A program made the translations under genes and the position numbers. 64,000 nt of DNA from an uncultured Psychrobacter sp. (GTDB taxonomy: Bacteria > Pseudomonadota > Gammaproteobacteria > Pseudomonadales > Moraxellaceae). How positions within the stretch are numbered: position 1 is the stretch's first letter; each line of letters opens with the position of its first letter. The DNA is taken from NCBI GenBank assembly GCA_947489525.1, contig CANLDW010000001.1, positions 839,810-903,809 of the forward strand, written 5' to 3'. The notes under the pieces are model-generated. The model ran no database searches. It was not told where the DNA came from and saw only the letters and a program-made list of their open reading frames with translations. Positions 46,686 through 57,488 of the stretch are shown one piece after another.

Positions 46686-46846
46686 AATCATCCCTTGATA
46701 TTCATAGCAGTAGCGCTTTTTCACCATCGGTGCCAGTATCTACTGTTATATAAGCATCATAGTAGCGGTAACAACAGCGGCCACCTTATACAAACGTCAA
46801 GCCATTCTTTGTTAACTAATGTTTTGACCTCTCTATAATGCCTATT

Positions 46847-47854
46847 TTAGTGCGTATTGTAAATGTTAATCGGCACCTTAAACGGTCTATCTGGTAACTC
46901 TCTAACTAACTTGGGCACTAAGTAACCTGGTAGCTTGGCAAGTAGCGCCCAATACAGCGCTACCGCTTTTTGCTCATCGCTATCAAAGTGTGCCGCGCCT
47001 GCTACTTTATCTAAGACGTGCAAATAGTATGGCAGTACCCCAGCAGCAAACAGAGTCTGGCTTAGCGCCACTTGGCTTGTCAGGCTATCGTTAATACCTT
47101 TGAGCAGTACTGCTTGATTGAGCATCGTAATACCTGCACTGCGCGCGCGCTGCAAGTACTCAGCAGTTAGCGTATCAATCTCATTGGCGTGATTGCAATG
47201 GATAACCATCACAATGTGACAGCGACTGCGCGCCAATCTCGTCAGTAGCGCCTCATCAAGCCGCGCTGGAATGACAACCGGTAAGCGAGTATGCAGTCTG
47301 ATCGTGGTTAGTTGTTCAATGCCCTCTAAAGTATCTAGCCATGCAAACAGGCGTCTGTTCGTTACGCTCAAGGGATCACCGCCGCTTAGGATGACTTCAT
47401 TAATCTCAGAATGGGCGCTGATATAAGCTGCTATATCTTGTTTGGCGACCTCTGTTGGTAGATTAGCACTGTAGTCAAAATGCTGACGAAAGCAGTAGCG
47501 GCAATGGACTGCGCAAGCTCCTGTGAGGGTTATCAGCACTCTAGATTGATACTTGTGCAACATACCTTTGGTTGGATTGTGCGTCTGTTCAGCCAATGGG
47601 TCACTGACGTAACCTGCCACTTTAGAGCGCTCTTGGCGATCCGGTAGGACTTGTTTTAATAAGGGATCGTTTGGGTCGCCTGCTCTCATTTTTGCCACAA
47701 AAGCATAGGGAACTCGTAGCACAAAGTGCTCGGGCCTATAAGTGGATGCCCGCAGCTCATCAAGCTCTAGTATACCCAGCAGCTCATCGATAGAGGTAAT
47801 CGCTTCGGATAATTGCGTTTGCCAGTTTTTTTGTGTGATTAAATGGTTTATCAT
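46847..47854 (-). CDS. epmB: EF-P beta-lysylation protein EpmB (lysine 2,3-aminomutase family)
   Basis: Radical-SAM, PLP-dependent aminomutase making (R)-beta-lysine for EF-P modification. The cluster motif CX3CX2C is at Cys114, 118 and 121 (GACAVHCRYCF). The PLP lysine is probably in the VLDKVAGAAHF stretch near the C-terminus. At 335 residues it is EpmB-sized, shorter than catabolic KamA. It is divergent from efp with a 128-nt shared upstream region. EpmA is not in the window. Confidence 0.94.
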   Translation of the reverse strand: MINHLITQKNWQTQLSEAITSIDELLGILELDELRASTYRPEHFVLRVPYAFVAKMRAGDPNDPLLKQVLPDRQERSKVAGYVSDPLAEQTHNPTKGMLHKYQSRVLITLTGACAVHCRYCFRQHFDYSANLPTEVAKQDIAAYISAHSEINEVILSGGDPLSVTNRRLFAWLDTLEGIEQLTTIRLHTRLPVVIPARLDEALLTRLARSRCHIVMVIHCNHANEIDTLTAEYLQRARSAGITMLNQAVLLKGINDSLTSQVALSQTLFAAGVLPYYLHVLDKVAGAAHFDSDEQKAVALYWALLAKLPGYLVPKLVRELPDRPFKVPINIYNTH

Positions 47855-47982
47855 GACAGCTTATCTGCGTCTAAAAGGCGGTATTATACGCCCCTTACCT
47901 ATACGCTATCAAAGCCTACCCCTTCATCTACTACACTTTTATAGTTGATCGTAACCCTCAACCCTAATATTAGGAGTCTTTT

Positions 47983-48555
47983 GTGGCAAGTTTTTCTACT
48001 AACGAATTTAAAGCCGGTCTAAAAGTCATGCTCGATGGTAACCCTTACGCCATCGTTGAGAATGAATTTGTTAAACCTGGTAAAGGTCAAGCGTTTAACC
48101 GCGTCAAGCTACGTAATTTGCGTAGTGGTCGTCAGCTTGAGCAAACCTTTAAATCAGGAGATAGCTTGGAGGCCGCCGACGTCATTGATACAGAAATGAA
48201 TTATCTATACAACGATGGCGAGTTTTGGCACTTTATGGATCCTGAAAGCTTTGAGCAGCTACAAGCGGATAAAGAAGCGGTTGGCGATAGCGCACAGTGG
48301 CTAAAAGACAATAGCAACGCGCTGTGTACGATTACTCTATTCAATGGCGTTCCTTTATCAGTGACAGCGCCAAACTTCGTCGAGCTACAAATTACAGAAA
48401 CTGATCCTGGGGTACGCGGTGATACGTCAGGTGGCGGCGGTAAACCTGCCACGCTTGAGACAGGCGCAGTCGTTCGCGTCCCTTTATTTGTACAGCAAGG
48501 TGAGATCGTTCGTGTCGATACGCGCACAGGCGATTATCAAACTCGCGTCAACTGA
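47983..48555 (+). CDS. efp: Elongation factor P
   Basis: Translation factor that relieves ribosome stalling at polyproline. It starts with GTG, seven bases after AGGAG. Three beta-barrel domains in 190 residues. The modification-site lysine is Lys34 in the tip loop KPGKGQAF, which matches the beta-lysylated class and the epmB neighbour. The C-terminal signature [16 protein letters not shown] is present. Confidence 0.98.
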   Translation: MASFSTNEFKAGLKVMLDGNPYAIVENEFVKPGKGQAFNRVKLRNLRSGRQLEQTFKSGDSLEAADVIDTEMNYLYNDGEFWHFMDPESFEQLQADKEAVGDSAQWLKDNSNALCTITLFNGVPLSVTAPNFVELQITETDPGVRGDTSGGGGKPATLETGAVVRVPLFVQQGEIVRVDTRTGDYQTRVN

Positions 48556-48596
48556 TCTATGGCGAAATCTGTAGTCAATAGAAGCGTAGTTAATAG

Positions 48597-48632
48597 AAGC
48601 TTAGTACCCTAATCGGTATTAAGCTTTTTTTA
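48597..48632 (+). terminator. Intrinsic terminator after efp
   Basis: AAGCTTAGTACC pairs with GGTATTAAGCTT (one mismatch) around CTAATC, followed by TTTTT. It lies 42 bases after the stop. Confidence 0.9.
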
Positions 48633-48679
48633 GGTGAAAAAAAAGTTTAAGCGGCGCCCACCTGTTTACATCGACTCTA

Positions 48680-50416
48680 CTAAACCGAACCGACGCGCGC
48701 GCTACGATGTACTTTAAGCCACTGTTGTACGAGAGCGTTCAGTTGCTCTTTTTTAAAAGGCTTAGAACAGTAGTCTTGCATACCAGCGTCTAGATACTTT
48801 TGCCGCTCACCATCCATAGCGTTAGCGGTTAGAGCGATAATAGGCGGTAGAGTCTCGGAGTCGTAGAGTTCGTGCAGTTTGATGGTGGCTTGTATACCAT
48901 CCATAATCGGCATGTGATGATCCATCAAGATAATGTCATAACGCTTGGGATGCAGTGCAAAGTGCTCAATCGCTTGCTGTCCATCCGTGACATGAGTGAC
49001 GGTATGACCACTACTTCGTAGCGCTTTTTGAGCGATAATGGCGTTTACATTGTCATCTTCCACTAACAAAATATGACCGGACTGCGGCGCTGGTAGCGTT
49101 GTTGTGGTACTTTTTTGCGAGCGCTGCCATGCTTGATACTCCGACTCATCGATCCTAGGCAGCGGCAATAAGACCTTAAAGGTCGTACCGGTACCGACCA
49201 CGCTATCAACTATGATATGACCGCCCATTAAACCCACTAAGGACTTGCAAACCGATAAGCCAAGACCCGTCCCGCCGTAAAGCCTGTGCGTAGATTTGTC
49301 CGCTTGATTGTAGGCATCGAATATCGCTTCTAACGACTCAGACTTGATGCCGACCCCTGTATCTTCGATCTCAATACACAAGGTCATCTCGCTACAATCG
49401 ACAACCGAATGCGTACTTCTCTCAGCCTTATAACGCTCAGGCATGGGCTTGACCACAATGCTTACTTGTCCACCTTCACGAGTAAATTTAATCGCGTTGT
49501 TGACCAAGTTTGCAACGATTTGCTTGAGTCTGACCGGATCGCCTTTAACATAAGGGGACAAGCTACTATCGTAGTGGTAATCCAACATCACGCCACGCTG
49601 GTGTGCACGAACAGCGAATAGATGGACCACTTCTTGACATAAAGTCGCTAGATTCATGGGGACGGCATCAATAGCCATTTTACCCGATTCAACTTTCGAT
49701 AAGTCTAAAATACCGTTGATAATGGCAAGCAGATGGTCAGTTGACACACTGATATTATCCACATACTCCCTTTGTTCATGATTAAGCGCGGTATCGCTTA
49801 GCATCTCGACCATACCGATGATGCCATTCATCGGTGTGCGTATTTCATGACTCATATTCGCTAGAAATTCGGACTTCATATCGTTGGCATGACGGGCGAT
49901 ACGCTGACTTTCACGTAGCTGCAGCGTATCAGCCGCCATAATAGCAAACTGGGAGAGTAGTTTGGCTTGCTTATCATCAAAGCTGTAATTGGGCTGCATA
50001 TCCATCAAACAAAGCGAGCCGAGCCGGTAAGCTCTGTTGTCTTCATAGATGATAATTGGTGCGCCTGCATAAAAACGCAGATGCGGCGCTTCAGTAACCA
50101 AAGGATTGCTGCTAAATCGGTCGTCCTTGGTGAGGTCTGGCACGACAAAGACCTCATCTGAGAGCACGGTATAATTACAAATAGCGTCTCTACGACTGGT
50201 AGTACATATTCCGCCCAAACCGCGCGGCGACTTTAAGTACTGGGTGCGCTCATCCATAAAGGTGATGGTAACCACAGGCATATCGAAGAACAGCTTGACC
50301 AGATCAATTAAGCGCGTAAAGGCAGGCTCCTCATCGTTATTGAGCACTCGGTACTTTTTGAGCTTAGCAATACGGTCTTCTTCATCCTCTGCTACAGGAT
50401 AGCTGTATATTGACAA
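48680..50416 (-). CDS. GAF-domain hybrid sensor histidine kinase with receiver
   Basis: A 578-residue soluble hybrid kinase. Domains: GAF (about 25-170), HisKA (His in [12 protein letters not shown]), HATPase_c ([10 protein letters not shown], then [13 protein letters not shown]), and receiver (Asp in [12 protein letters not shown], Lys in CSKPFKKEQ). There are no membrane helices. It starts with a TTG preceded by AGGAGG at five bases, a strong site that fixes the start. It follows tcdA by 14 nt, so the two may be co-transcribed. The signal and output partner are unknown. Confidence 0.9.
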   Translation of the reverse strand: MSIYSYPVAEDEEDRIAKLKKYRVLNNDEEPAFTRLIDLVKLFFDMPVVTITFMDERTQYLKSPRGLGGICTTSRRDAICNYTVLSDEVFVVPDLTKDDRFSSNPLVTEAPHLRFYAGAPIIIYEDNRAYRLGSLCLMDMQPNYSFDDKQAKLLSQFAIMAADTLQLRESQRIARHANDMKSEFLANMSHEIRTPMNGIIGMVEMLSDTALNHEQREYVDNISVSTDHLLAIINGILDLSKVESGKMAIDAVPMNLATLCQEVVHLFAVRAHQRGVMLDYHYDSSLSPYVKGDPVRLKQIVANLVNNAIKFTREGGQVSIVVKPMPERYKAERSTHSVVDCSEMTLCIEIEDTGVGIKSESLEAIFDAYNQADKSTHRLYGGTGLGLSVCKSLVGLMGGHIIVDSVVGTGTTFKVLLPLPRIDESEYQAWQRSQKSTTTTLPAPQSGHILLVEDDNVNAIIAQKALRSSGHTVTHVTDGQQAIEHFALHPKRYDIILMDHHMPIMDGIQATIKLHELYDSETLPPIIALTANAMDGERQKYLDAGMQDYCSKPFKKEQLNALVQQWLKVHRSARVGSV

Positions 50417-50430
50417 GATAGCCTCCTTAT

Positions 50431-51279
50431 TTAGGGCGTATTGGACTGGCGCGCAAGTATGTGTAGCGCTTCACTGACCATAGTCATGGCAACCACTGAG
50501 GTGACCACTACCGCCGATCCATAACCGCCGCACTGCAAGCCGCCCGCCTGACAGCTTTTGTCCACGCGCGGCGGCTCTACCGAATAGACACACTTAATAC
50601 CGAACTTCTCTTTTAGCGCGCTATTAATACCTTTGTCGTGGCGCAGCTTGCTGCGTAGCCTTGCAAGCAAAGGATCTTGATAGCTATCACGTAAGTCGCT
50701 CACTCTAATCTGCTGCGGGTCAAGCTTGCCGCCTGCACCGCCTGCACAGATAAGCTTAAGCTTATTAAAGCGGCAATGCAGGGCAATGGCAAGCTTGGCG
50801 TCCATATCGTCTACGCAGTCCAAAATAATAATAGGACGCCCCTGCTCGCGGGCTTCTTTTGCCTCCGCGCGACTTGGCAGTAAGTCAGATACATTATCCG
50901 TCGTCAAAAAATCATCAAAGGTATGAAGCTTAATTTTTGGATTAATCTCATATAGGCGCGTTGCCATCGCTGCAATTTTGCTCTGACCAAAAGTGCTATC
51001 CAGCGCGGGCAGTTGCCGATTGACATTAGAAGCCACGAGTACGTCTAGATCAATGAGTGTCAGCGTACCGATCGCTGTACGCGCAAGCGCCTCTGCTGCC
51101 CACGAGCCTACACCGCCCACACCAATCACATAAACATGCGCGGCTGCAAACGTAGCCACAGCTGGCGCACCGTACAAGGTTTTAGTTCCTTGAAAACGGC
51201 GCTCGTACTGCTCGTCAGCGCGTGTAGACGGACTAGACGTTAAGTTATCAAATGGTGGGGTTGATGCTAGTTCATTCAT
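50431..51279 (-). CDS. tcdA: tRNA threonylcarbamoyladenosine dehydratase TcdA (CsdL)
   Basis: ThiF/E1-like ATP-dependent enzyme that cyclises t6A37 in tRNA. A Rossmann nucleotide motif ([15 protein letters not shown]) with [15 protein letters not shown] follows, and the C-terminal [12 protein letters not shown] stretch closes the fold. ATG 51279 gives 282 residues and the usual N-terminus; a longer frame extends into the tatD region and is not supported. It lies between tatD and the hybrid kinase. Confidence 0.92.
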   Translation of the reverse strand: MNELASTPPFDNLTSSPSTRADEQYERRFQGTKTLYGAPAVATFAAAHVYVIGVGGVGSWAAEALARTAIGTLTLIDLDVLVASNVNRQLPALDSTFGQSKIAAMATRLYEINPKIKLHTFDDFLTTDNVSDLLPSRAEAKEAREQGRPIIILDCVDDMDAKLAIALHCRFNKLKLICAGGAGGKLDPQQIRVSDLRDSYQDPLLARLRSKLRHDKGINSALKEKFGIKCVYSVEPPRVDKSCQAGGLQCGGYGSAVVVTSVVAMTMVSEALHILARQSNTP

Positions 51280-51334
51280 AAAGGGTTTAAACACTCTTTT
51301 GACATAAAGTACTAATGTATTTATATTTTTGCAG

Positions 51335-52336
51335 TTATGCGCTAAATGAGTTCTGTAGCGCTGTGCAGCTATTTTGCCACAACTGCGTGGCAAGGGTTGT
51401 TGTATCAACCTCTAGTAGCTCACTTAGACTCGCTAACACCCAAGGCAGATTCGCCGGCACATTTCTATTTGTACCTGCCGCAGTATCCCATCCATCATCT
51501 GGACTCTGACCAAGGGCAGATTGGTTGTGAGCTGTGTTTTGGCACATGATAGGGGTCATATCAGGACAATCCGTCTCCAGCACTAAGCACTCCAAACCAT
51601 AGCTATCGACTGCTGCTTGAATGGCGCGGCGTAGCTTTTTGGCATTAGGATTACTCACTTGCCCAGTAACACCAAGCTTAAAGCCTAATTTTACAAAGGC
51701 TTTGGCTTCTTGTTCACCGCCGCTAAAGCTATGGGCGATACCACCAAGTTTATGCGCATCAAAGTCATGATCCTTGACTATAGCCAGTGCTTCGGCATGC
51801 GCTTTACGGATGTGCAGCATGACAGGTAGCTGATGCTCTACCGCCATATCCAGCTGCGCGTTAAAAAAGCGCTGCTGTTTGGCGAATACCTCAGGTTGTT
51901 TCATAGCATCAGTATAGGTATCTAGACCGATCTCGCCGATAGCAATTGGACGCTGCGTTGTTAGCATTTTTGCCATGCTCGCTAAGTGCGCCTCACTATG
52001 CTGCTCAATATAAAAAGGGTGCAGACCTAAAGCGATATGAGCTTGAGGATAAGAGGCACTCTGGTCGGAGTCAGGATTGAGACTAAAAGAAGAGCGGGCA
52101 GTATTGTTTTGCTGAGCCAAAGTTAGGCTTTGCTGCGTTTGATAGAGACGCTCAAAATGGCGATGTAGATAACCGACTAATACTAAGTGACGCACACCGC
52201 GCGCATAGGCTTTTGCGGCTTGTACTACCCTATCGTTATCAAAAACAGGAGCATCAAAATGGGTATGTGTATCTATGAGAGGAAGTGCGGTGGGCACTGA
52301 GTCAAGATAATTAGGTAATGAGTCAGTGGTCGTCAT
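51335..52336 (-). CDS. TatD-family metal-dependent deoxyribonuclease
   Basis: A 333-residue TIM-barrel hydrolase, YjjV/TatD type. Metal ligands: DTHTHFD at the N-terminus, Glu in AIGEIGLD, His in MLHIRKA, His in IAHSFSG and Asp in VLETDCPDM. A longer insert around residues 80-95 is present. It precedes tcdA on the same strand with a 55-nt gap. Confidence 0.92.
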   Translation of the reverse strand: MTTTDSLPNYLDSVPTALPLIDTHTHFDAPVFDNDRVVQAAKAYARGVRHLVLVGYLHRHFERLYQTQQSLTLAQQNNTARSSFSLNPDSDQSASYPQAHIALGLHPFYIEQHSEAHLASMAKMLTTQRPIAIGEIGLDTYTDAMKQPEVFAKQQRFFNAQLDMAVEHQLPVMLHIRKAHAEALAIVKDHDFDAHKLGGIAHSFSGGEQEAKAFVKLGFKLGVTGQVSNPNAKKLRRAIQAAVDSYGLECLVLETDCPDMTPIMCQNTAHNQSALGQSPDDGWDTAAGTNRNVPANLPWVLASLSELLEVDTTTLATQLWQNSCTALQNSFSA

Positions 52337-52457
52337 ACGGGACTCCGCAGTAAATAAGTGGCAAGGCTAGCAGCTACTTAATATTACAATTCAGCAATAT
52401 TACATAAGCTATTTGCTAGTGTAGCACTCTTAACCACCTAAGTTATATGTTTAACCA

Positions 52458-52631
52458 TTACTCCAGAGTACTATTTTTTGACGCCTGAGCGTGGTGAGTT
52501 TCATTCGTTTGACTCGGCTTTTGCTGATCGCGCGGCGATTGTTGGCGACTGCTGCGACGCGGGATCAGTAGTAGCGCTACACCTACTGCGCCCAGCATCA
52601 ACCACTTTTTTTTAGAAGTTTGCTCGTTCAT
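52458..52631 (-). CDS. Small membrane protein, hypothetical
   Basis: 57 residues: a short charged start, one hydrophobic helix (WLMLGAVGVALLLIP) followed by Arg-rich and then polar low-complexity residues. The ATG at 52631 has GAGAG nearby; an upstream ATG in a longer frame has none. A two-copy 15-bp repeat (TTGTCCAATCT core) lies just upstream at 52645-52674. No family was recognised. Being small, it could be spurious, but the helix plus basic flank is a realistic membrane protein. Confidence 0.5.
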   Translation of the reverse strand: MNEQTSKKKWLMLGAVGVALLLIPRRSSRQQSPRDQQKPSQTNETHHAQASKNSTLE

Positions 52632-52766
52632 GACTGACTCTCTTATATTGTCCAATCTTATGTTGTCCAATCTAATTATGACGTACTTGTTGACACACGA
52701 ATGATATAGGTAGCTGTTCAACTACCCATATATTGACCAACTATATACTCAAATCAGAGAGGCACG

Positions 52767-55010
52767 CTAGCGATTGAGCGGATAGGTTGTGATACCCTGA
52801 CTGCCATCATCCACTCGAGTAAAGCCTTGGGGCGGCGTCCTTGGTGTTTGATCGCGCTTAGGCACGAGAGGGTTAAGCGGCATAAGCTCATAGTCTGCAT
52901 TGATATCGCCATTCCAGCCTTCAGTACCGCTAAATGGCAGCTGCTTGATTGTACCGTTTTTATCAATGACCAGTTGCAGCACACGCATCTGATTGTATTT
53001 GCGCTCTGTAACGCTTGCGACCGCGCCGCCATCACGTAAGATAGTCGGCTGTAAAAATATGATGAGATTGCTTTTTTGATTACTGTCACTATCGGAGCGA
53101 AACAGACGACCAATAATAGGGACGTTTCCTAATCCTGGCACCTTTTGCTGACTAGTGGTCGAGTTATCACGCATGAGACCGCCAAGTGCAATGGTTTGCT
53201 GATCATCCGCTAATATCGTAGTGTTAATCAGGCTTTTATTGGTGATAAGGCCATTTGGGTTACCTAAGCTACCAGTTACAATAGAAGATACCTCTTGTGA
53301 TACTTCTAGGCGCACCGTACCGTTTTCGCCAATATGTGGTATGACGTTGAGATTAATACCGATGTCTTGGCGATCAATCGTCTGAAACGGATTATCTGAC
53401 GAGTTACCATCGGTGGTAAAAGAGCCGGTGACAAAAGGCACGTTTTGTCCTACTAAAATACTCGCCTTTTCGTTATCAAGGGTTAAGATAGAAGGCATAG
53501 AGAGTAGATTGGCGCTTGAGACCGAATCTAGCGCTTGTATAATTGCGCCATAAAACTCAGTATTACCGCGACTATCAGTACGACTATCGCCAATACCGAC
53601 CAGCGCGCCGACGATAGAGTTTGCTGCTGCACTAATACTTGTACTACCACCAGACAGAGCAGCAGCGGCAATCGTAGACGCACTAGCGCCCACATTAGTA
53701 AAGTTCACAACCCCATATCCACTATTGGCGTTACCGAGCGCCCACTGCACGCCAAGCTGGGCGGCATCATTGCCTGAGACCTCAACAATAGCGGCTTGAA
53801 TCAGCACTTGCGCACGGCGATTATCGAGCTGATTGACCGCCTCTTCAATCTCAAACATCAGCTCAGGATCAGCATTAACGATAACCGCGTTTTGCGTCTC
53901 ATCAGCAATAATACTAAACTTCCTACCTGAGTCGCTAGCACCGCCAGCATTACCTGTCACAGGCAGGCTCGTATTACTGTTTTCAAGTGCACGGCTCGCG
54001 CCGCTATCGATACCAGTGCTTGCACCGCTTGCATCAGTGAGTGAGGCGGGCTCTAGAGTTGACACAGCGCCCATACTATTGATCGATTGATTAGCAAGCA
54101 GACCGCGTAGCATCTGGGCGATATGACCGGCGCTCGCGTACTTCAAGCGAAAGACGCGTAGACCGCTCAGCCTACGCGTGGGCGTGGTATCCAGTTGATT
54201 GACCATTTCTTGTACTTTAGCAATCATCTCAGGGCTACCTTTGACCAATAAGCGATCGCTTGCAGTATCAGCAATAACTTTAAGCTGATTCGCACTTTGC
54301 CCTTGACCCTGCGCGCTGCCAGCAGTTGCGACAAGCCCGCTGATGAGATCCATCATGCGCTCAGCATCGACGTGACGCAGCGGTATGACACGTAAGGTAT
54401 CGTTAGTATTGCTATCTAAATCACGGATCAGCGCAGTTAATTGATTGAGACTATCGGCTCGATCCGATAAGACAAGCGCATTAACGCCTGGTACAGCAGC
54501 AGCGTGCGCGGACTGTGGCATCAAAGGCCGGATAACGCCGAGCACTTCAGCTGCTTGCGTATTCGTCAAATAGATGACCCGTGTGGTTAACGCTTCACCG
54601 ATGCTATCGCCGCGCAGATCAACTTCGATACCTGATTGTTTGGCCACATTATCGGGTACAAGCTTAATCGTCGTACCGGTATCGATCGCTGCAATACCAT
54701 TGACCTGCATCACGCTTAAAAACAGCTGATAAATCTCATCACGCGATAGCGCTTCGTTAGAGATGACCGTGACATTGCCATTGATACGCGGATCAAGGAC
54801 AAAGTTTTGATTGGTAATCGTCGCCACTTCGTTGATAAAAGCTTTTATATCAGCATCTTGTAAGTTGACTTTCCAGCTCTCAGCATTGACCAGACCAGCG
54901 CTTGCCGCCCATAGCGGAATGGCTAGGCATAATGGGCGACACACTCGCATCAGGCCTTGTACTGCACGCTGCAACGAAGTTAACGAAAATCGGGATATAA
55001 CTGTGGTCAT
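52767..55010 (-). CDS. gspD: Type II secretion secretin GspD
   Basis: Outer-membrane secretin, 747 residues, with a signal peptide (to about AESW, residue 43), N0 domain (VNLQDADIKAFINEVA), N1-N3 domains and the C-terminal secretin core (VPFVTGSFTT then LRLEVSQEV-type strands and GLMRDN, ending near FLQPTILRDG). A Ser/Gly/Ala-rich linker of about 45 residues follows N2/N3. The gene ends the gspN-gspC-gspD order, 162 nt after gspC. Pilus-type or other secretins are less likely because of the neighbours. Confidence 0.95.
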   Translation of the reverse strand: MTTVISRFSLTSLQRAVQGLMRVCRPLCLAIPLWAASAGLVNAESWKVNLQDADIKAFINEVATITNQNFVLDPRINGNVTVISNEALSRDEIYQLFLSVMQVNGIAAIDTGTTIKLVPDNVAKQSGIEVDLRGDSIGEALTTRVIYLTNTQAAEVLGVIRPLMPQSAHAAAVPGVNALVLSDRADSLNQLTALIRDLDSNTNDTLRVIPLRHVDAERMMDLISGLVATAGSAQGQGQSANQLKVIADTASDRLLVKGSPEMIAKVQEMVNQLDTTPTRRLSGLRVFRLKYASAGHIAQMLRGLLANQSINSMGAVSTLEPASLTDASGASTGIDSGASRALENSNTSLPVTGNAGGASDSGRKFSIIADETQNAVIVNADPELMFEIEEAVNQLDNRRAQVLIQAAIVEVSGNDAAQLGVQWALGNANSGYGVVNFTNVGASASTIAAAALSGGSTSISAAANSIVGALVGIGDSRTDSRGNTEFYGAIIQALDSVSSANLLSMPSILTLDNEKASILVGQNVPFVTGSFTTDGNSSDNPFQTIDRQDIGINLNVIPHIGENGTVRLEVSQEVSSIVTGSLGNPNGLITNKSLINTTILADDQQTIALGGLMRDNSTTSQQKVPGLGNVPIIGRLFRSDSDSNQKSNLIIFLQPTILRDGGAVASVTERKYNQMRVLQLVIDKNGTIKQLPFSGTEGWNGDINADYELMPLNPLVPKRDQTPRTPPQGFTRVDDGSQGITTYPLNR

Positions 55011-55172
55011 AATTACCTACTGTGATGGCAGGTACTGCGCTCATAATAATAGAGACAGTAAGTACCTTTATATAATTGATGCTGGCGTCAAAACAATAAC
55101 GCGAATAAAAAAACGATATAGCTAATAGGGCTCTCAATTGTACCTGAGTCATTGGTCATCGGTGCTGACACT

Positions 55173-56087
55173 TTAAAACTGCTGACGAATAGTGATCACC
55201 TGATCACCGCGCTGGACTTCGATCTGTGCGTTACCCGCTTGCTGTACCTGCTGTAATATAATGGCATCTTGTCCAGGATTACTACCGACACTTTGACCAT
55301 TGACGCTCAGCACCTTATCACCAGGTTCAAGTCCCAAGCGGTTACGTAAGCTATCTGGCATAGCAGCGGTTACTTGATAACCCTCACCTGATGACATAAC
55401 CCCCATACGGCTCAAATAGCTGGCTGGATTTTCTTGGAGACCGCTGACAGCCTCACCAATCGCTGACTGCGTATTACTCTCGTCTACGGGCACTGCGCCA
55501 AGATCATTATTCCCTAAGCTATTATTTAAATTGTCGTTTGATAAGTTGCCTGCAAGCGGCGCAGCTAGCGTAGGCGCTGGTAGGCGCTGATTGCTCACAT
55601 TACCCAATAGATTGTCGCTTTGATCGAGTGCTAGAGGATCTGCCATCTTAATAGTCGTTTGTCTATCCGCGGCGTCGGCAATAGTCACCGCATTCCAGTC
55701 CACAGCAACGAGGGTATAACCACTATCTCTTAAGCTGTCATTGAGGCGATAGTTTTTTACCTCGCCATTGACATCAAGTAGTGCTGAAGAAAAACGCTCT
55801 GGTATCGCTAACAGCACCCCTTTTAAGCTGACATTTGGCGGCGGCGCAGTGGCTGCTGCCACAGGATCGGGGTCAGCAAAGATGGTGAATAGACTACTAT
55901 AATCAGTGGTTGGCGCTGTGTTTTGTATTGGAGCTAGGGGTAGCGCAGGCGCAATTGGCGCTGCTAGCAGTAACCATAATAGCCTCGCCGCTGTCCAACA
56001 TAGCCAACCAATAGCCAGTAGCAACAACCATACCGCTGCACGATTAAGAATAGTGATGACAGGCTTTAGGTTCGCTGTAGCGCTCAT
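55173..56087 (-). CDS. gspC: Type II secretion protein GspC
   Basis: Inner-membrane protein of 304 residues: one N-terminal helix (about 15-36), a homology region near FADPDP...VSLKGVLLA, a low-complexity Asn/Leu-rich linker, and a C-terminal PDZ-like domain (LGLEPGDKVLSVNG). It couples the inner-membrane assembly to GspD. It overlaps gspN by four bases (ATGA). Confidence 0.92.
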   Translation of the reverse strand: MSATANLKPVITILNRAAVWLLLLAIGWLCWTAARLLWLLLAAPIAPALPLAPIQNTAPTTDYSSLFTIFADPDPVAAATAPPPNVSLKGVLLAIPERFSSALLDVNGEVKNYRLNDSLRDSGYTLVAVDWNAVTIADAADRQTTIKMADPLALDQSDNLLGNVSNQRLPAPTLAAPLAGNLSNDNLNNSLGNNDLGAVPVDESNTQSAIGEAVSGLQENPASYLSRMGVMSSGEGYQVTAAMPDSLRNRLGLEPGDKVLSVNGQSVGSNPGQDAIILQQVQQAGNAQIEVQRGDQVITIRQQF

Positions 56088-56890
56088 TGACGCGCCCCTA
56101 GTCCTGTCAGCAGCGGCTGACGCACACTAATAACTGGGGTATCTTGCGGCGCTTGACCTCTGTATTCTGGCATGTTCTCTAGGAGTCGCTGAGTCAGACT
56201 CACATCGAGCATGTTATCGCCATCAAGGTACAGATCACCCAAACGCTTGTCTTGCTCATTGAGCAGATTAATATGCAGCAGGTTTTTATTGTTTTTTTGT
56301 TCAGTACTGAGTGCGGCGCGCGTCGCTGGTACATTTATATAGGAGACTCTACCACTATTAGGATAGCCCATCTCACCGCCAACCCATGTCAGCTGACCGT
56401 CGGCCGCAATAAAACCCGCGCCGCTACTTGCCGTACTTGAGTTGCGTTTTAAAGATACGCTATTGACCAAAATAGGGGTATTAGGTAGCTGCCATTTCAC
56501 TAGATCTGCCAGAGTTTCTGGAGCGATTTTGCCACTCATATCATCGATCTGCCAAGCGTTACGAGCAATCTTGACTTGTCCATCGAGCCTTGTTTGTCCC
56601 GAGACAATATCGACATCCGCTGCTATTTGACCTAGCAGTAACTGCCATGGCTGCCACGACCATTCAGCACTTCCCACCAGTGGTGCAGCTCCCGTAGGGA
56701 CTTGCCAAATCATCAGTCCTTGCCATAAGTTGCCCGATACATGCTGCACGTAAGGCGTATTGGGTGCATACTTTTGCACCAGCCACGCCGCTGGCATTTG
56801 CAAGAGTGCAAATATCGCAAATATAACCAGTCCAACGAGCCACCACAGCTTACGGGGACGCTTATGAGACGACGCGGAGATTTGAGGCAC
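56084..56890 (-). CDS. gspN: Type II secretion protein GspN
   Basis: A 268-residue protein with one N-terminal helix (about 15-33) and a periplasmic beta-rich domain. GspN is an accessory component seen in Acinetobacter and Pseudomonas-type systems; VQHVSGNLWQG and LVGSAEWSWQPWQLL are typical of it. It is first of the gspNCD set. Other gsp genes are not in the window. Confidence 0.88.
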   Translation of the reverse strand: MPQISASSHKRPRKLWWLVGLVIFAIFALLQMPAAWLVQKYAPNTPYVQHVSGNLWQGLMIWQVPTGAAPLVGSAEWSWQPWQLLLGQIAADVDIVSGQTRLDGQVKIARNAWQIDDMSGKIAPETLADLVKWQLPNTPILVNSVSLKRNSSTASSGAGFIAADGQLTWVGGEMGYPNSGRVSYINVPATRAALSTEQKNNKNLLHINLLNEQDKRLGDLYLDGDNMLDVSLTQRLLENMPEYRGQAPQDTPVISVRQPLLTGLGARQ

Positions 56891-56954
56891 AGTAACTCAG
56901 CTCTTGTATACAATAAAAACGTCATTATCATAACAAACAATGACATAAAGATGA

Positions 56955-57010
56955 CAGAAAAAAAGCCACTATCTTTTAACCCTTATAGAGGTGACAAAGA
57001 TAATGGCTTT
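56955..57010 (-). terminator. Intrinsic terminator after hns
   Basis: AAAGCCACTATCTTT (56962-56976) and AAAGATAATGGCTTT (56996-57010) pair with one mismatch in 15 around a 19-nt loop. On the minus strand a run of T follows the stem. It lies 80 bases after the hns stop. Confidence 0.85.
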
Positions 57011-57089
57011 CTTAGGCGCTTTTAGTCTAAGCACTCATAAAAAAGTACAGATAAAAAGCATTCTGTTTATAGCCTAATAACAAACAAGA

Positions 57090-57413
57090 CTAGATAGCGA
57101 AGTCTTCCAAATCATGACCAGCTGCTAGAGCATCTACCAACCAAGTCGGCTTGCGACCACGACCCGTCCATGTCTCCTCGCTGTTTTCTGTATTACGGTA
57201 TTTAATATTACGTTTTTTAGCGAGCTGCTCACCGGCTTCTAATATTTCGCTGATCGTACTGTTACTTTCTTCAGCGATTTTTTCAAATTGCATATAAGCA
57301 TCGTATAAACGCTGATGTTGTTTTTGGGCGATCAGTTGCTGAGCATTTTCAGTAATAGCGCGTAGCTCATCTACGTCTAGATTGTCTAAATCAATGGCGG
57401 TATTCTTTGTCAT
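57090..57413 (-). CDS. hns: H-NS family nucleoid protein
   Basis: A 107-residue H-NS-type protein: an N-terminal coiled coil (about 13-65) for oligomerisation, a short linker and the C-terminal DNA-binding signature TWTGRGRKPTW (81-91). It silences AT-rich DNA and could affect the accessory regions here. The 531-nt upstream region contains dispersed repeat copy C. Confidence 0.93.
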   Translation of the reverse strand: MTKNTAIDLDNLDVDELRAITENAQQLIAQKQHQRLYDAYMQFEKIAEESNSTISEILEAGEQLAKKRNIKYRNTENSEETWTGRGRKPTWLVDALAAGHDLEDFAI

Positions 57414-57488
57414 AACTGTCTCAAGTTTAATGGTGGGTTAAATTACAAATTAAAAATATGCAGAACCTAAATCACAAACATTTGGTCG

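Noticed and set aside
52645..52674. Two-copy 15-bp repeat upstream of the small membrane protein
   Set aside because: Two copies alone are too few to count as a separate finding; mentioned with the gene.
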